Position numbers and translations under genes: made by a program. 64,000 nucleotides of DNA, from the NCBI GenBank assembly GCA_028284385.1, contig JANQRT010000026.1, positions 62,001 through 126,000 of the forward strand. The letters are read 5' to 3'. Below are positions 44,398 to 52,369 of the stretch, piece after piece; position 1 is the stretch's first letter; every line of letters starts with the position of its first letter. Under the pieces are notes generated by a model. It was given only the letters and a program-made list of their open reading frames with translations, ran no database searches and had not been told where the DNA came from. The DNA comes from Opitutaceae bacterium (GTDB lineage Bacteria > Verrucomicrobiota > Verrucomicrobiia > Opitutales > Opitutaceae).

Positions 44398-45936
44398 ATG
44401 AAACTGCACTGCCTATTCGCTTCCACGCTCGCTGTCGTTGCCATGTCTTGGCTGGCTTCAAAAGAACTGGAGCCCGAGCAAATAGACATGGGTATGAGCG
44501 TCTCATCGGTACGGCCGGCATGGGAGCGACTGGCAGCCCATAACGAGGCTCCGGAGTGGTTCAAGGACGCCAAGTTCGGAATCTATTTTCATTGGGGCCT
44601 GTATTCGGTTCCCGCTTACGGAAACGAATGGTATCCGAGATGGATGTACTTCCCGGGCACAGCTGAGTTCGAACATCATAAAAAGGCGTATGGCGAACAA
44701 GGGGGAGGATTCGACTACCATGATTTCGTTCCGATGTTCAGAGCCGAGAACTTCGATGCAGCGGAATGGGTGGAATTGTTCGAAAAGGCGGGCGCTCGAT
44801 TCGCGGGTCCAGTCGCTGAACATCATGACGGGTTTTCGATGTGGGATAGCGAAATCACGCCTTGGAATGCTGCTGACCGAGGACCAAAGCGAGATATCAC
44901 CGGAGAGATCGCTGCCGAGCTTCGCAAGCGAGGAATGAAATTGATCACATCATTTCACCATGCTCGCAACTTGCAGCGCCCGTTTCGGCCTGGGATTGAC
45001 GGCGATCCTAGATCCTACTTTTGGGATAGCCACTTTCCCCGATTTGAAGGAATGCCCATGACTTCGGAGGATCCCGAACTTGCCTTGCTGTATGGAAACA
45101 TGAACGAAGGGGAATGGGTGGAGAAGGTTTGGAAAGGGAAGGTGATTGAGGTGATCGACCAGTACCAGCCCGATATCATCTGGTTTGATACCTGGCTCGA
45201 TATGATACCTGATCGCGTTCAGATGGAGGTGCTCGACTACTACATCAAAGACGCTAAAGAGAGCGGGCGAGAAGTCGTCATCAATGCCAAGCATCAGGAC
45301 TTGCCTCCCGAGGTGGGCGTGCAGGATTTCGAAAAAGGACGCTTAAACCGGATAACCGATTTCACTTGGCTCACTGACAATACGATCAGTCGCGGAAGCT
45401 GGTGCTACACGGAGACAATGTCGCTCAAAAGCCTATCGTTGGTGCTTCACGGTTTGATAGATATCGTGAGCAAGAACGGTATCCTTTTATTGAATATATC
45501 GCCGAAGGCGGATGGAACGATCCCGGAGGATCAGCGTAAACTGTTGCTCGAGATGGGCGAGTGGCTGGCCGTTAATGGAGAAGCGATTTATGATACGCGG
45601 CCGTGGATTGCTTTCGGAGAAGGGCCGACTCGTCTTGGGGAAGGCTTAGGGGGACACTTTGTAAAAGAAAAGGAATACACGCCTGAAGACGTTCGTTTCA
45701 CCCAGAGCAAAGATGAAAAAGTCGTTTACGCTACCATTCTAGGCTGGCCAGGAGCGGGCAAGGGATTCGAGATGCAGACATTCAATAAAATTCGCGAGTA
45801 CTCGAAAATAAGGAATATAACGATGCTGGGCCATGAGACCGAGGTGGACTGGAGATGGACTCGCAACGGGCTCGAAGTCATCATGCCCGATGTTGACGCG
45901 GATCCGTTGGGAGTAGTGTTTAAGATCGAACTGTAG
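44398..45936 (+). CDS. secreted GH29 alpha-L-fucosidase
   Basis: A 512-aa enzyme from ATG 44398; the frame is open back to GTG 44368. Signal peptide MKLHCLFASTLAVVAMSWLA. The GH29 start is WFKDAKFGIYFHWGLYSVPA. EHHDGFSMWDS contains the conserved His pair that contacts fucose. The nucleophile is Asp264 in IIWFDTW. NGILLLNISPKADG closes the barrel, followed by a C-terminal beta-sandwich. It hydrolyses alpha-L-fucosides with retention. It forms an operon with the upstream oxidoreductase; the second TBDR gene lies 500 bp downstream. Confidence 0.92.
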   Translation: MKLHCLFASTLAVVAMSWLASKELEPEQIDMGMSVSSVRPAWERLAAHNEAPEWFKDAKFGIYFHWGLYSVPAYGNEWYPRWMYFPGTAEFEHHKKAYGEQGGGFDYHDFVPMFRAENFDAAEWVELFEKAGARFAGPVAEHHDGFSMWDSEITPWNAADRGPKRDITGEIAAELRKRGMKLITSFHHARNLQRPFRPGIDGDPRSYFWDSHFPRFEGMPMTSEDPELALLYGNMNEGEWVEKVWKGKVIEVIDQYQPDIIWFDTWLDMIPDRVQMEVLDYYIKDAKESGREVVINAKHQDLPPEVGVQDFEKGRLNRITDFTWLTDNTISRGSWCYTETMSLKSLSLVLHGLIDIVSKNGILLLNISPKADGTIPEDQRKLLLEMGEWLAVNGEAIYDTRPWIAFGEGPTRLGEGLGGHFVKEKEYTPEDVRFTQSKDEKVVYATILGWPGAGKGFEMQTFNKIREYSKIRNITMLGHETEVDWRWTRNGLEVIMPDVDADPLGVVFKIEL

Positions 45937-45957
45937 CTTGAAGCCGTTAAGGCAATA

Positions 45958-46059
45958 GGTAGCGGCCAGCGTCCTCGCTGGCCATAATTTTTGTCGATGG
46001 TGGCTAGCGGGACCAACCTTCGCCTTTGGCTACGGCATGGCACCGCGCTAGCCGCTACC
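45958..46059. repeat. REP-like compound palindrome
   Basis: GGTAGCGG at the left (45958-45965) matches CCGCTACC at the right (46052-46059). Inside, GGCCAGCG (45964-45971) pairs perfectly with CGCTGGCC (45976-45983), and GGCTAGCG (46002-46009) pairs with CGCTAGCC (46046-46053). It starts 21 nt after the fucosidase stop and could double as a transcription stop. Confidence 0.65.
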
Positions 46060-46180
46060 TTCAAATACCCCCTACAAGCTACGAGGATCTTTATTTGTGA
46101 AACACCTCTTGGCCTGAGGACAACTAAATACTTCCTTGGCTGGCGTACGTGATAGAATGCTAGGAAAGATGGGACCGCGT

Positions 46181-46278
46181 CCTGTTTTTTAATGTATCCA
46201 AATATTAAATGAATAGTGGATTGCTTGTGACGTCGATCCGTTTTTTATGTATCCATAAATCAAATATATAATATGGAT
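46181..46278. promoter_or_regulatory. two similar inverted repeats, candidate operator pair
   Basis: A direct repeat, CC(T)GTTTTTTA(A)TGTATCCA, occurs at 46181-46200 and 46238-46255. Each copy starts an inverted repeat: ATCCA (46196-46200) with TGGAT (46217-46221), and ATCCATA (46251-46257) with TATGGAT (46272-46278). The pair is centred about 55 bp apart and 160-230 bp before the receptor start. Confidence 0.45.
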
Positions 46279-46439
46279 GCGTTTCATTGACGGTCTGCGG
46301 TTCTATAAGTTTTCCGGATATAAAAAGAATCGGGGAATTTATAGAAACGTTACACTGGTTCGGGACAAGTTTGGGTTAAGGCTGAGTTTCCTCGAGAGAG
46401 GAATGCAGCTCTTTGAAAAATATAAACCATGAATACCCT

Positions 46440-49400
46440 ATGAAACAAATACTTGCCTCACTATGTTATCTGCGGACGTATGTATCCGCAGCGCTTGTCG
46501 GACTTGCTACGGATGTAGCAGTTGGACAAGATCTAGGCGAAGATGAGGTCTTCGAGCTGAGTCCTTTTATGGTGTCGGCGGAAGACAGTACCGGGTACCA
46601 AGCGAGATCCACACTTGCTGGTACGCGTATCAAGACGAACCTCAAAGACCTGGGCGCCGCTATTTCGGTCGTGACCGAAGAATTTCTCGACGATACTGGA
46701 TCGACGGGAATTGAGGATTTCCTGCAATACACGGGCTCTACCGAGATCGGTGGACCGGAGGGAAACTACTCTGGCGCCATAGACAGCGGTTCCACTTATT
46801 TCACGGACATCGAAGAACGAGCGAATCCATCCCAAACCGCTCGAGTGCGCGGGATTGGGGAGCCGAACTTCACGCGCAATTACTTCTCGACGGACATTCC
46901 CATCGATCGTTACAACACCAGCGGAATCACGATTAGCCGAGGAGCGAACTCGCTCTTGTTCGGTCTCGGTTCCGCAGCTGGGGTGATCGAGAACGGCGTC
47001 AAGTTTCCGACTGTTGGAGTTAATAGGAATCGCTACGATATTCGTTTCGACGGCCATGGAACGACGCGCGGTTCCTTCAACATCGATCGCACCGTGATCG
47101 AAGATCGCTTAGCGATCAAGGTGTCTGGATTGTATGACGATACTCAATACGCTCAGGATCCCGCTAGCGAGCTGGAGAGACGCGCGTATTTGGCATTCAA
47201 TGCCGTCCTGCTCAAGAACGAGAACAGCGATTTCTTCGGGAAGACCGTTCTCCGTGGCAATTTCGAGGCGGGCGAGATCGATCGCATACCTCCAGCCTAC
47301 CGTCCTCCTACAATGGGGTACGAGAGCTTTTTCCGTCCTCCTTTCGATTTCGAGCCGTATAATGGCATCGACTATGATCCGATCACGGGTGGCCACGCTC
47401 AACTAACGAGCACCTGGCGCAAGTGGGGCCTTCTCGACACCCGATTCCACGTTACTGAAGATGGTCGCGTCATTCCTGGATACAAGGAAAACGCTGCTGC
47501 CGAAGGCTTCATGGATCTGTATTCGACTCCGTTCTTCTGGGCCAATAGCACCACGATGGTCATCCAGCCTGACGGTACGAGAAGTGTAGGCCATGCTGGC
47601 GACATTGCTCACATTCAAGGCTTCTCGACTCGCCCGAAGGCGGTGCCAACCGACGCTTTCCATATTGATGGAACGCCACTGTCGGCCGAGCCGAACGGAC
47701 ACCAATTGTCGAGAGCTTACATGGAATCGGGGCACGGTCTTGGATTCAGGGCCGAGTCGGTCATCAATCGCGATGTTTTCGATTACCGCAATAAGCTGCT
47801 CATTGGAGATATGAACAGCGTATTCACCGAATTCGACGCTCAAACCGTATTCCTCGAGCAAAGCTTGTTCGGCGGCAAGGGAGGTGTCGAAATCGCTCTC
47901 GACAAGCAGCGTTTCGATCAGGATCGTTTCCAGCCTTTCGAATCAAGACGCCGCGAACAAACCAGCATCGATACCACCGAGTACCTCGTCGATGGCTCTC
48001 GCAATCCAAACGCTGGTCGTGTGGTAATGACTCCTTGGGAACGGATGGACGAAGTCGATCAGAACTTTCTCACCGAACGCGAATCTCGTCGTGTTACCGC
48101 TTTTGTCGAGCATGACTTCCGCGACCAAAACGAAAGCCTCGGCAACTGGTTGGGACGCCACACGATTACCGGTCTGTTCCAGACCGAGGAGAAGTTCGAG
48201 AGGCATACCAAGACTGGATGGTACACCGATGGCCTCAATTTCATGGTTCGGGACGGTGGCGATCCGACGCACTGGGCTCGCGACTTTTCTCCACTGTTCG
48301 TTATCAGCGATGATAACACGGGGAAAGAAGAGCATGAAGTACGCTTGCAACAGCTTTCGCGTAGCATGATGCCGAATCCTGGCGACATTTGGACAGCGCA
48401 TTATATCGTTGATGATACCGATATTAATTCTGTCGAAGAGAGGCAGTTCATTATCGCCGAGCGCGTTAAGGATGTTAGCGTTTCCGGCTTGGAAGTAGAC
48501 AGCGATGCCTTTGCCTGGCAGTCCTATTTCTTGGATGGTCATATCGTTGGCTTGTATGGACGGAGAAGCGACACAGTCTCCAATTATTCGCGAGGTCGTG
48601 TTGACCCGGAAACTGGACAGCCGATTCTCAATGCCGATGGCACTCTCGATACGAGCGGCCCCATTCGCGACAATTCTGGGGGCAGGGATCCACGATCGAT
48701 CGCCGCTATCGACAGGGTAACCGATCCATCGGAAACCACGACAACATGGAGCGTGGTTGCCCATGCGCCTCAGAAATGGATCGAGAACATGCCCGTATCC
48801 AGCTTATCGATTCACTACGCTTCGGCGGACAACTTCCAGGCTGGCGAAAGCGGAACCGATCACAATCTCGAGTTCGTTCAAGCTCCTACTGGCAAGACCA
48901 CCGAGTACGGCATTAGTTTCGGATTCGTCGAAGATAAGTGGAGTCTCCGTATCAACAGGTTTGAGACAACGGCTAAGAACGTCGCGGTTGACAGCCGTCC
49001 GGTAAGCGACGCGATCGCCGTTGTTCGCGATCCGATGAATGCGTGGCAGCGATATAAAGCTGCCGGTCATCCTTATACTATCGAAAGCGGCAATGCCAAT
49101 GTCATCAGGAACATCAATCTTGGCTTCGAAACCGTGGACGAGCTCATTCAAGCTTATGAAGACGCCTGGCCGGAAAGAATGAGCAGCGCCCTCAACTTCC
49201 AGTTGAACGACACTGGCTCCGAGTTCGAGCAAAAGGGAGTTATCTCGCCTCCATTCAAGGCGGTTGGGGACATTAATGCCGAAGGCTACGAATTGGAACT
49301 TGTGGGTAATCCTACCAACAACTGGCGCATCGCGGCCAACTTGTCCAAAGTCGAAGCCACGCCATCCAATTCAGCTCAAGCTATATGGGACCTTGCTCTT

Positions 49401-49925
49401 GAAGTGCAGCAACGTTACGAAGCGAGCGGCGTTGGGCAAACTATGGTGAGCGATGATACGATTCTTACTCTCGATGAACGTTGGAAGCAACGTCTTCTCA
49501 CTCCCGTTGCCAATATTCGCGCTAACGATGGCGTACCCTCTTCAGAACTACGCAAGTGGCGTTTTAATGCCATTACCAACTACAGCTTTTCCGAAGGAAG
49601 GTTTGCAGGATTTGGCGTAGGCGGCGCTTTGCGTTACCAGTCGGCTGTATCCACGGGTTCAGGACTGAGGTTCGAAGACGGTCTTGTGCTTCAAGATCTG
49701 AACAACATGTTCGAAGGCCCCTCTGAGACGACAGTCGATGGCTGGGTCAGCTATCGCACGAGGCTCAAGGATAATATCGACTGGAAAATTCAGTTGAATA
49801 TTCGCAACATCTTCGGAGATGAAGATCCCATTCCGATTTTCACCAATCCCGATGGCAGGGACGTAGTCTATCGTATTGCTCCAGAAGCGATGAACTGGTC
49901 CTTGTCGAGCACGTTTATGTTTTAA
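46440..49925 (+). CDS. TonB-dependent outer-membrane receptor
   Basis: A 1161-aa receptor from ATG 46440; TTG 46413 in frame is less likely. Signal peptide at residues 1-30 (YVSAALVGLATDVAVGQ). EDEVFELSPFMV corresponds to the probable TonB-interaction segment of the first receptor. Plug: RSTLAGTRIKTNLKDLGAAI and ISRGANSLLFGLGSAAGVIE. The barrel ends MNWSLSSTFMF. No STN domain is present, so signalling through it to a FecR protein by the classical route is not expected. It is followed by a strong terminator. The GH29 genes on both sides make a fucosylated glycan the likely cargo. Confidence 0.92.
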   Translation: MKQILASLCYLRTYVSAALVGLATDVAVGQDLGEDEVFELSPFMVSAEDSTGYQARSTLAGTRIKTNLKDLGAAISVVTEEFLDDTGSTGIEDFLQYTGSTEIGGPEGNYSGAIDSGSTYFTDIEERANPSQTARVRGIGEPNFTRNYFSTDIPIDRYNTSGITISRGANSLLFGLGSAAGVIENGVKFPTVGVNRNRYDIRFDGHGTTRGSFNIDRTVIEDRLAIKVSGLYDDTQYAQDPASELERRAYLAFNAVLLKNENSDFFGKTVLRGNFEAGEIDRIPPAYRPPTMGYESFFRPPFDFEPYNGIDYDPITGGHAQLTSTWRKWGLLDTRFHVTEDGRVIPGYKENAAAEGFMDLYSTPFFWANSTTMVIQPDGTRSVGHAGDIAHIQGFSTRPKAVPTDAFHIDGTPLSAEPNGHQLSRAYMESGHGLGFRAESVINRDVFDYRNKLLIGDMNSVFTEFDAQTVFLEQSLFGGKGGVEIALDKQRFDQDRFQPFESRRREQTSIDTTEYLVDGSRNPNAGRVVMTPWERMDEVDQNFLTERESRRVTAFVEHDFRDQNESLGNWLGRHTITGLFQTEEKFERHTKTGWYTDGLNFMVRDGGDPTHWARDFSPLFVISDDNTGKEEHEVRLQQLSRSMMPNPGDIWTAHYIVDDTDINSVEERQFIIAERVKDVSVSGLEVDSDAFAWQSYFLDGHIVGLYGRRSDTVSNYSRGRVDPETGQPILNADGTLDTSGPIRDNSGGRDPRSIAAIDRVTDPSETTTTWSVVAHAPQKWIENMPVSSLSIHYASADNFQAGESGTDHNLEFVQAPTGKTTEYGISFGFVEDKWSLRINRFETTAKNVAVDSRPVSDAIAVVRDPMNAWQRYKAAGHPYTIESGNANVIRNINLGFETVDELIQAYEDAWPERMSSALNFQLNDTGSEFEQKGVISPPFKAVGDINAEGYELELVGNPTNNWRIAANLSKVEATPSNSAQAIWDLALEVQQRYEASGVGQTMVSDDTILTLDERWKQRLLTPVANIRANDGVPSSELRKWRFNAITNYSFSEGRFAGFGVGGALRYQSAVSTGSGLRFEDGLVLQDLNNMFEGPSETTVDGWVSYRTRLKDNIDWKIQLNIRNIFGDEDPIPIFTNPDGRDVVYRIAPEAMNWSLSSTFMF

Positions 49926-49951
49926 CCTTTTCCCACACGTAAGCCTTATAC

Positions 49952-49983
49952 AGGATTCGCAGGTTCGCCTGCGAATCCTTTTT
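49952..49983 (+). terminator. strong rho-independent terminator
   Basis: AGGATTCGCAGG (49952-49963) pairs perfectly with CCTGCGAATCCT (49968-49979) across a TTCG tetraloop and runs into TTTTT (49979-49983). It lies 26 nt after the receptor stop. Confidence 0.9.
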
Positions 49984-50015
49984 CGTTAGCGAGTCACCTT
50001 AACGCGAGTACGTCG

Positions 50016-50273
50016 TTTTATGTTTCGTCCACAAGTTCCGATGATAATCCAGGAACCCTCGATCAGCCGTTTGCCGCGCTGGAAAAAGCTGGGGATTCCA
50101 TCCGCATACGTGAAACAGCAGGGCTAAGCTCAGGACTTCACCGTAAACATATGAGGTGGGATCTGCCAGCTGAGAGGCGGGCTTTTTTTGGGGCGGAAGA
50201 TTCAGTTCCTGAAGACTTCTCGATTTCGCGAAACACTACGTTGGGTCGCAACAAAATACTAGTGGCGCTATGA
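50016..50273 (+). pseudogene. remnant of a right-handed beta-helix protein
   Basis: An open frame without a start codon encodes FYVSSTSSDDNPGTLDQPF then AALEKAGDSI. This is the typical entry motif of parallel beta-helix glycan enzymes (YVSxxGSDxNPGTxxxPF), found among others in GH141 and pectate-lyase-like proteins. The expected hundreds of residues of helix do not follow. The frame continues for about 55 codons of unclear origin and its TGA overlaps the ATG of the fucosidase. Because there is no start codon and no export signal, it is treated as a fragment. Confidence 0.6.
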
Positions 50274-51820
50274 AATTTAGATTAGTCATTATTCATCTGT
50301 TGATTATATGTCTTTGCTCGCGCGGAATTGCGGGAAAGAAATACGAGCCGACATGGGAGTCGCTAGACTCTCGTGAAACTCCTGAATGGTATCGCGATGC
50401 GAAATTCGGGATTTTTATTCACTGGGGGTTGTATTCAGTACCTGCGTACGCTCCCAAAGGTACGTATGCTGAATGGTATTGGCACGCGAAGGATGCTAAT
50501 CGGAATCAAAAAGATCAGGCGGCTGTCGGTCGATCGTTTTTGACTAGGGAATTCCATAATCGAGTTTACGGCGAGGATTTCCAGTATTCCGATTTTCGTG
50601 ACATGTTCACCTGCGAGATGTTCGATCCAGCTCACTGGGCTAAGACCTTTAAGCAGGCTGGCGCCCAGTATGTGGTGATGGTTTCGAAGCACCACGATGG
50701 CTATTGTCTCTGGCCGAACGAGGAAGCGTCCGAGAGCTTTGGGATGCCTTGGAATTCAGTCGATTCAGGACCTGGTCGTGATTTGGTGGGCGAACTTACC
50801 GACGAGGTGCGCGATCAAGGTATCAGAATGGGATTGTACTATTCCATCTGGGATTGGTTCAATCCATACTGGCCGGAGAATGAGCAGCCACGAGACGGGA
50901 ATGAGCTGAATCCCGACTCGCTGAAGAAATACGTGCATAAAGTGATGTATCCGCAATTCAAAGAGATTGTGAACCAGTATCAGCCTGCTGTGATCTTTTC
51001 CGACGGCGATTGGTGGATGGATGACGGCAAGTGGGAAACCCGACCGCTCCTCGCTTGGCTCTTCAATAACGCCCCAAACAAGGATGAAGTCGTAATTAAC
51101 GATCGTTGGGGCAAGGTTAGAAAAAAGCATGGCGGGTATTTTACGACTGAATACGGTTCGGGATTTGAGGATCCCAGTATCCTTTGGGAAGAGAATCGAG
51201 GAATCGGAAAGTCGTTTGGGTACAACCGAAACGAGACCTATGATGACTATAATACCACACAGCTGCTAATCTTCACGCTAGTAGATCTCGTTTCGCGCGG
51301 CGGCAACTTTCTGCTTAATATCGGCCCAACTGCGGATGGGCGCATTCCTGTCATCATGGAAGCTCGACTAAGAGAAATGGGAGAATGGCTGAATGTGAAC
51401 GGCGAAGCGATTTTCGGGACGCGCCGATGGATTCGGGATTGCCAGTGGAGTGAGGGAGAGATTGTTGAATACACGAAACGTGACCATCACCATGGTGTTC
51501 CAAGCCCGATTTTCGAGATGACCATTTTGCCGCGCGAAGGCCAGGCGGTAAAGGAAGCGTATTTTACCAGCAAGGACGACACTGTCTATGCGATCGTTCC
51601 TGGATGGCCGGAAGGCAGTTATTTGGAAATCGATGGAATTAGAACAAACCAGGCGACGAAGGTATCTTTATTGGGTTCGCAAAAGAGAGTCTTTTGGAAG
51701 AGCGAGGGCGATTCGTTGCGGATTGATCTAGGTGGGTTTGGCGTGAATGACCTCCCGAAGGTAGGCGTAATGTACGTGTTCAAGATCGAACAATGCGAAG
51801 GAGTTGACTGGGATTCGTGA
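50270..51820 (+). CDS. secreted GH29 alpha-L-fucosidase
   Basis: A 516-aa enzyme. Signal peptide MKFRLVIIHLLIICLCSRGIAG. The GH29 barrel starts WYRDAKFGIFIHWGLYSVPA. SKHHDGYCLWPN holds the fucose-binding His pair. VIFSDGDWW contains the nucleophile, Asp245. GNFLLNIGPTADGRIP is another family signature. A C-terminal beta-sandwich ends near residue 510. It differs clearly from the GH29 enzyme at 44398, so the two probably differ in linkage or subsite preference. The start codon overlaps the stop of the beta-helix remnant. No SD-like sequence is obvious before it. Confidence 0.92.
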   Translation: MKFRLVIIHLLIICLCSRGIAGKKYEPTWESLDSRETPEWYRDAKFGIFIHWGLYSVPAYAPKGTYAEWYWHAKDANRNQKDQAAVGRSFLTREFHNRVYGEDFQYSDFRDMFTCEMFDPAHWAKTFKQAGAQYVVMVSKHHDGYCLWPNEEASESFGMPWNSVDSGPGRDLVGELTDEVRDQGIRMGLYYSIWDWFNPYWPENEQPRDGNELNPDSLKKYVHKVMYPQFKEIVNQYQPAVIFSDGDWWMDDGKWETRPLLAWLFNNAPNKDEVVINDRWGKVRKKHGGYFTTEYGSGFEDPSILWEENRGIGKSFGYNRNETYDDYNTTQLLIFTLVDLVSRGGNFLLNIGPTADGRIPVIMEARLREMGEWLNVNGEAIFGTRRWIRDCQWSEGEIVEYTKRDHHHGVPSPIFEMTILPREGQAVKEAYFTSKDDTVYAIVPGWPEGSYLEIDGIRTNQATKVSLLGSQKRVFWKSEGDSLRIDLGGFGVNDLPKVGVMYVFKIEQCEGVDWDS

Positions 51821-51930
51821 ACCGCGGGCGTTCTCACAGATATAAGGTTGCTACATCGCTACCTGATTTCTGTTTGGAGTCGCAGCAATGTATCCAGAGA
51901 TGTGATTTTTAAGGGCAATGAAACGAACGT

Positions 51931-51984
51931 AGCGGCAGCATCCTTACTGGCGTTCAACGCATTTCGTCAATGGATGCTGCTGCT
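51931..51984. repeat. REP-like palindrome
   Basis: AGCGGCAGCATCC (51931-51943) pairs with GGATGCTGCTGCT (51972-51984), one mismatch, across a 28-nt loop. The GTAGCGG left edge resembles the palindrome at 45958. Confidence 0.55.
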
Positions 51985-52042
51985 CACCTTGTCACAGAAG
52001 AGCCCCTTCTAGAGCTGCAGTCCTTAAGTTCGAAGTTTTCCA

Positions 52043-52306
52043 CTAAGAAAGTGTCTAAAAAGTATCCAAAGAGGTGGAATGCGTCGTCCTCGACGCGTTT
52101 TTACAATGGTTGAACGCGAGTCGAGGACCCGTCTTCGTTTATCAGCTACGCCGAGGCAGGCTGTCTCGTGCCACCTTCGAGAATCGAGGTAGGGAGGCTT
52201 GTCCTCAAGCCTCCGAATACATGCATCCGAAGCGGAGGCTTGGGGACAAGCCTCCCTACCATCGTGCAAAATCGCATTAGAATTGATTTATTGGACACCC
52301 TCTAAG
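52043..52306. mobile_element. MITE-like element, copy 2 (264 bp)
   Basis: Left end CTAAGAAAGTGTCTAA (52043-52058); right end, as reverse complement of 52291-52306, CTTAGAGGGTGTCCAA. The core at about 52191-52260 is nearly identical to that of copy 1 (GGTAGGGAGGCTTGTCC ... CCTCCCTACC). The segment between core and right end (ATCGTGCAAAATCGCA) is the reverse complement of the left flank in copy 1. An additional palindrome, GTCCTCGACGCGTT (52086-52099) with AACGCGAGTCGAGGAC (52113-52128), lies between the left end and the core. It has no coding capacity. Confidence 0.8.
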
Positions 52307-52369
52307 GAATCCAATTCGGTTTTCTAGCTCTTATGACTATTCGAGGCTCCGTTATTGCGTATCCAAAAA

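Larger units (their letters stand above)
45937..46439. other. intergenic region before second TonB receptor
   Basis: About 500 bp with no gene. It holds the palindromic repeat at 45958-46059 and the paired inverted repeats at 46181-46278. The rest is AT-rich leader sequence of the receptor gene. Confidence 0.5.
51821..52369. other. repeat-rich intergenic region
   Basis: About 550 bp between convergent genes. It contains the palindrome at 51931-51984 and the second MITE-like element at 52043-52306. No coding remnant is seen. Confidence 0.6.

Noticed and set aside
46181..46278. Start of a tandem repeat array or CRISPR
   Set aside because: Only two imperfect copies are present and the interval between them is also symmetric; an operator pair is more likely.
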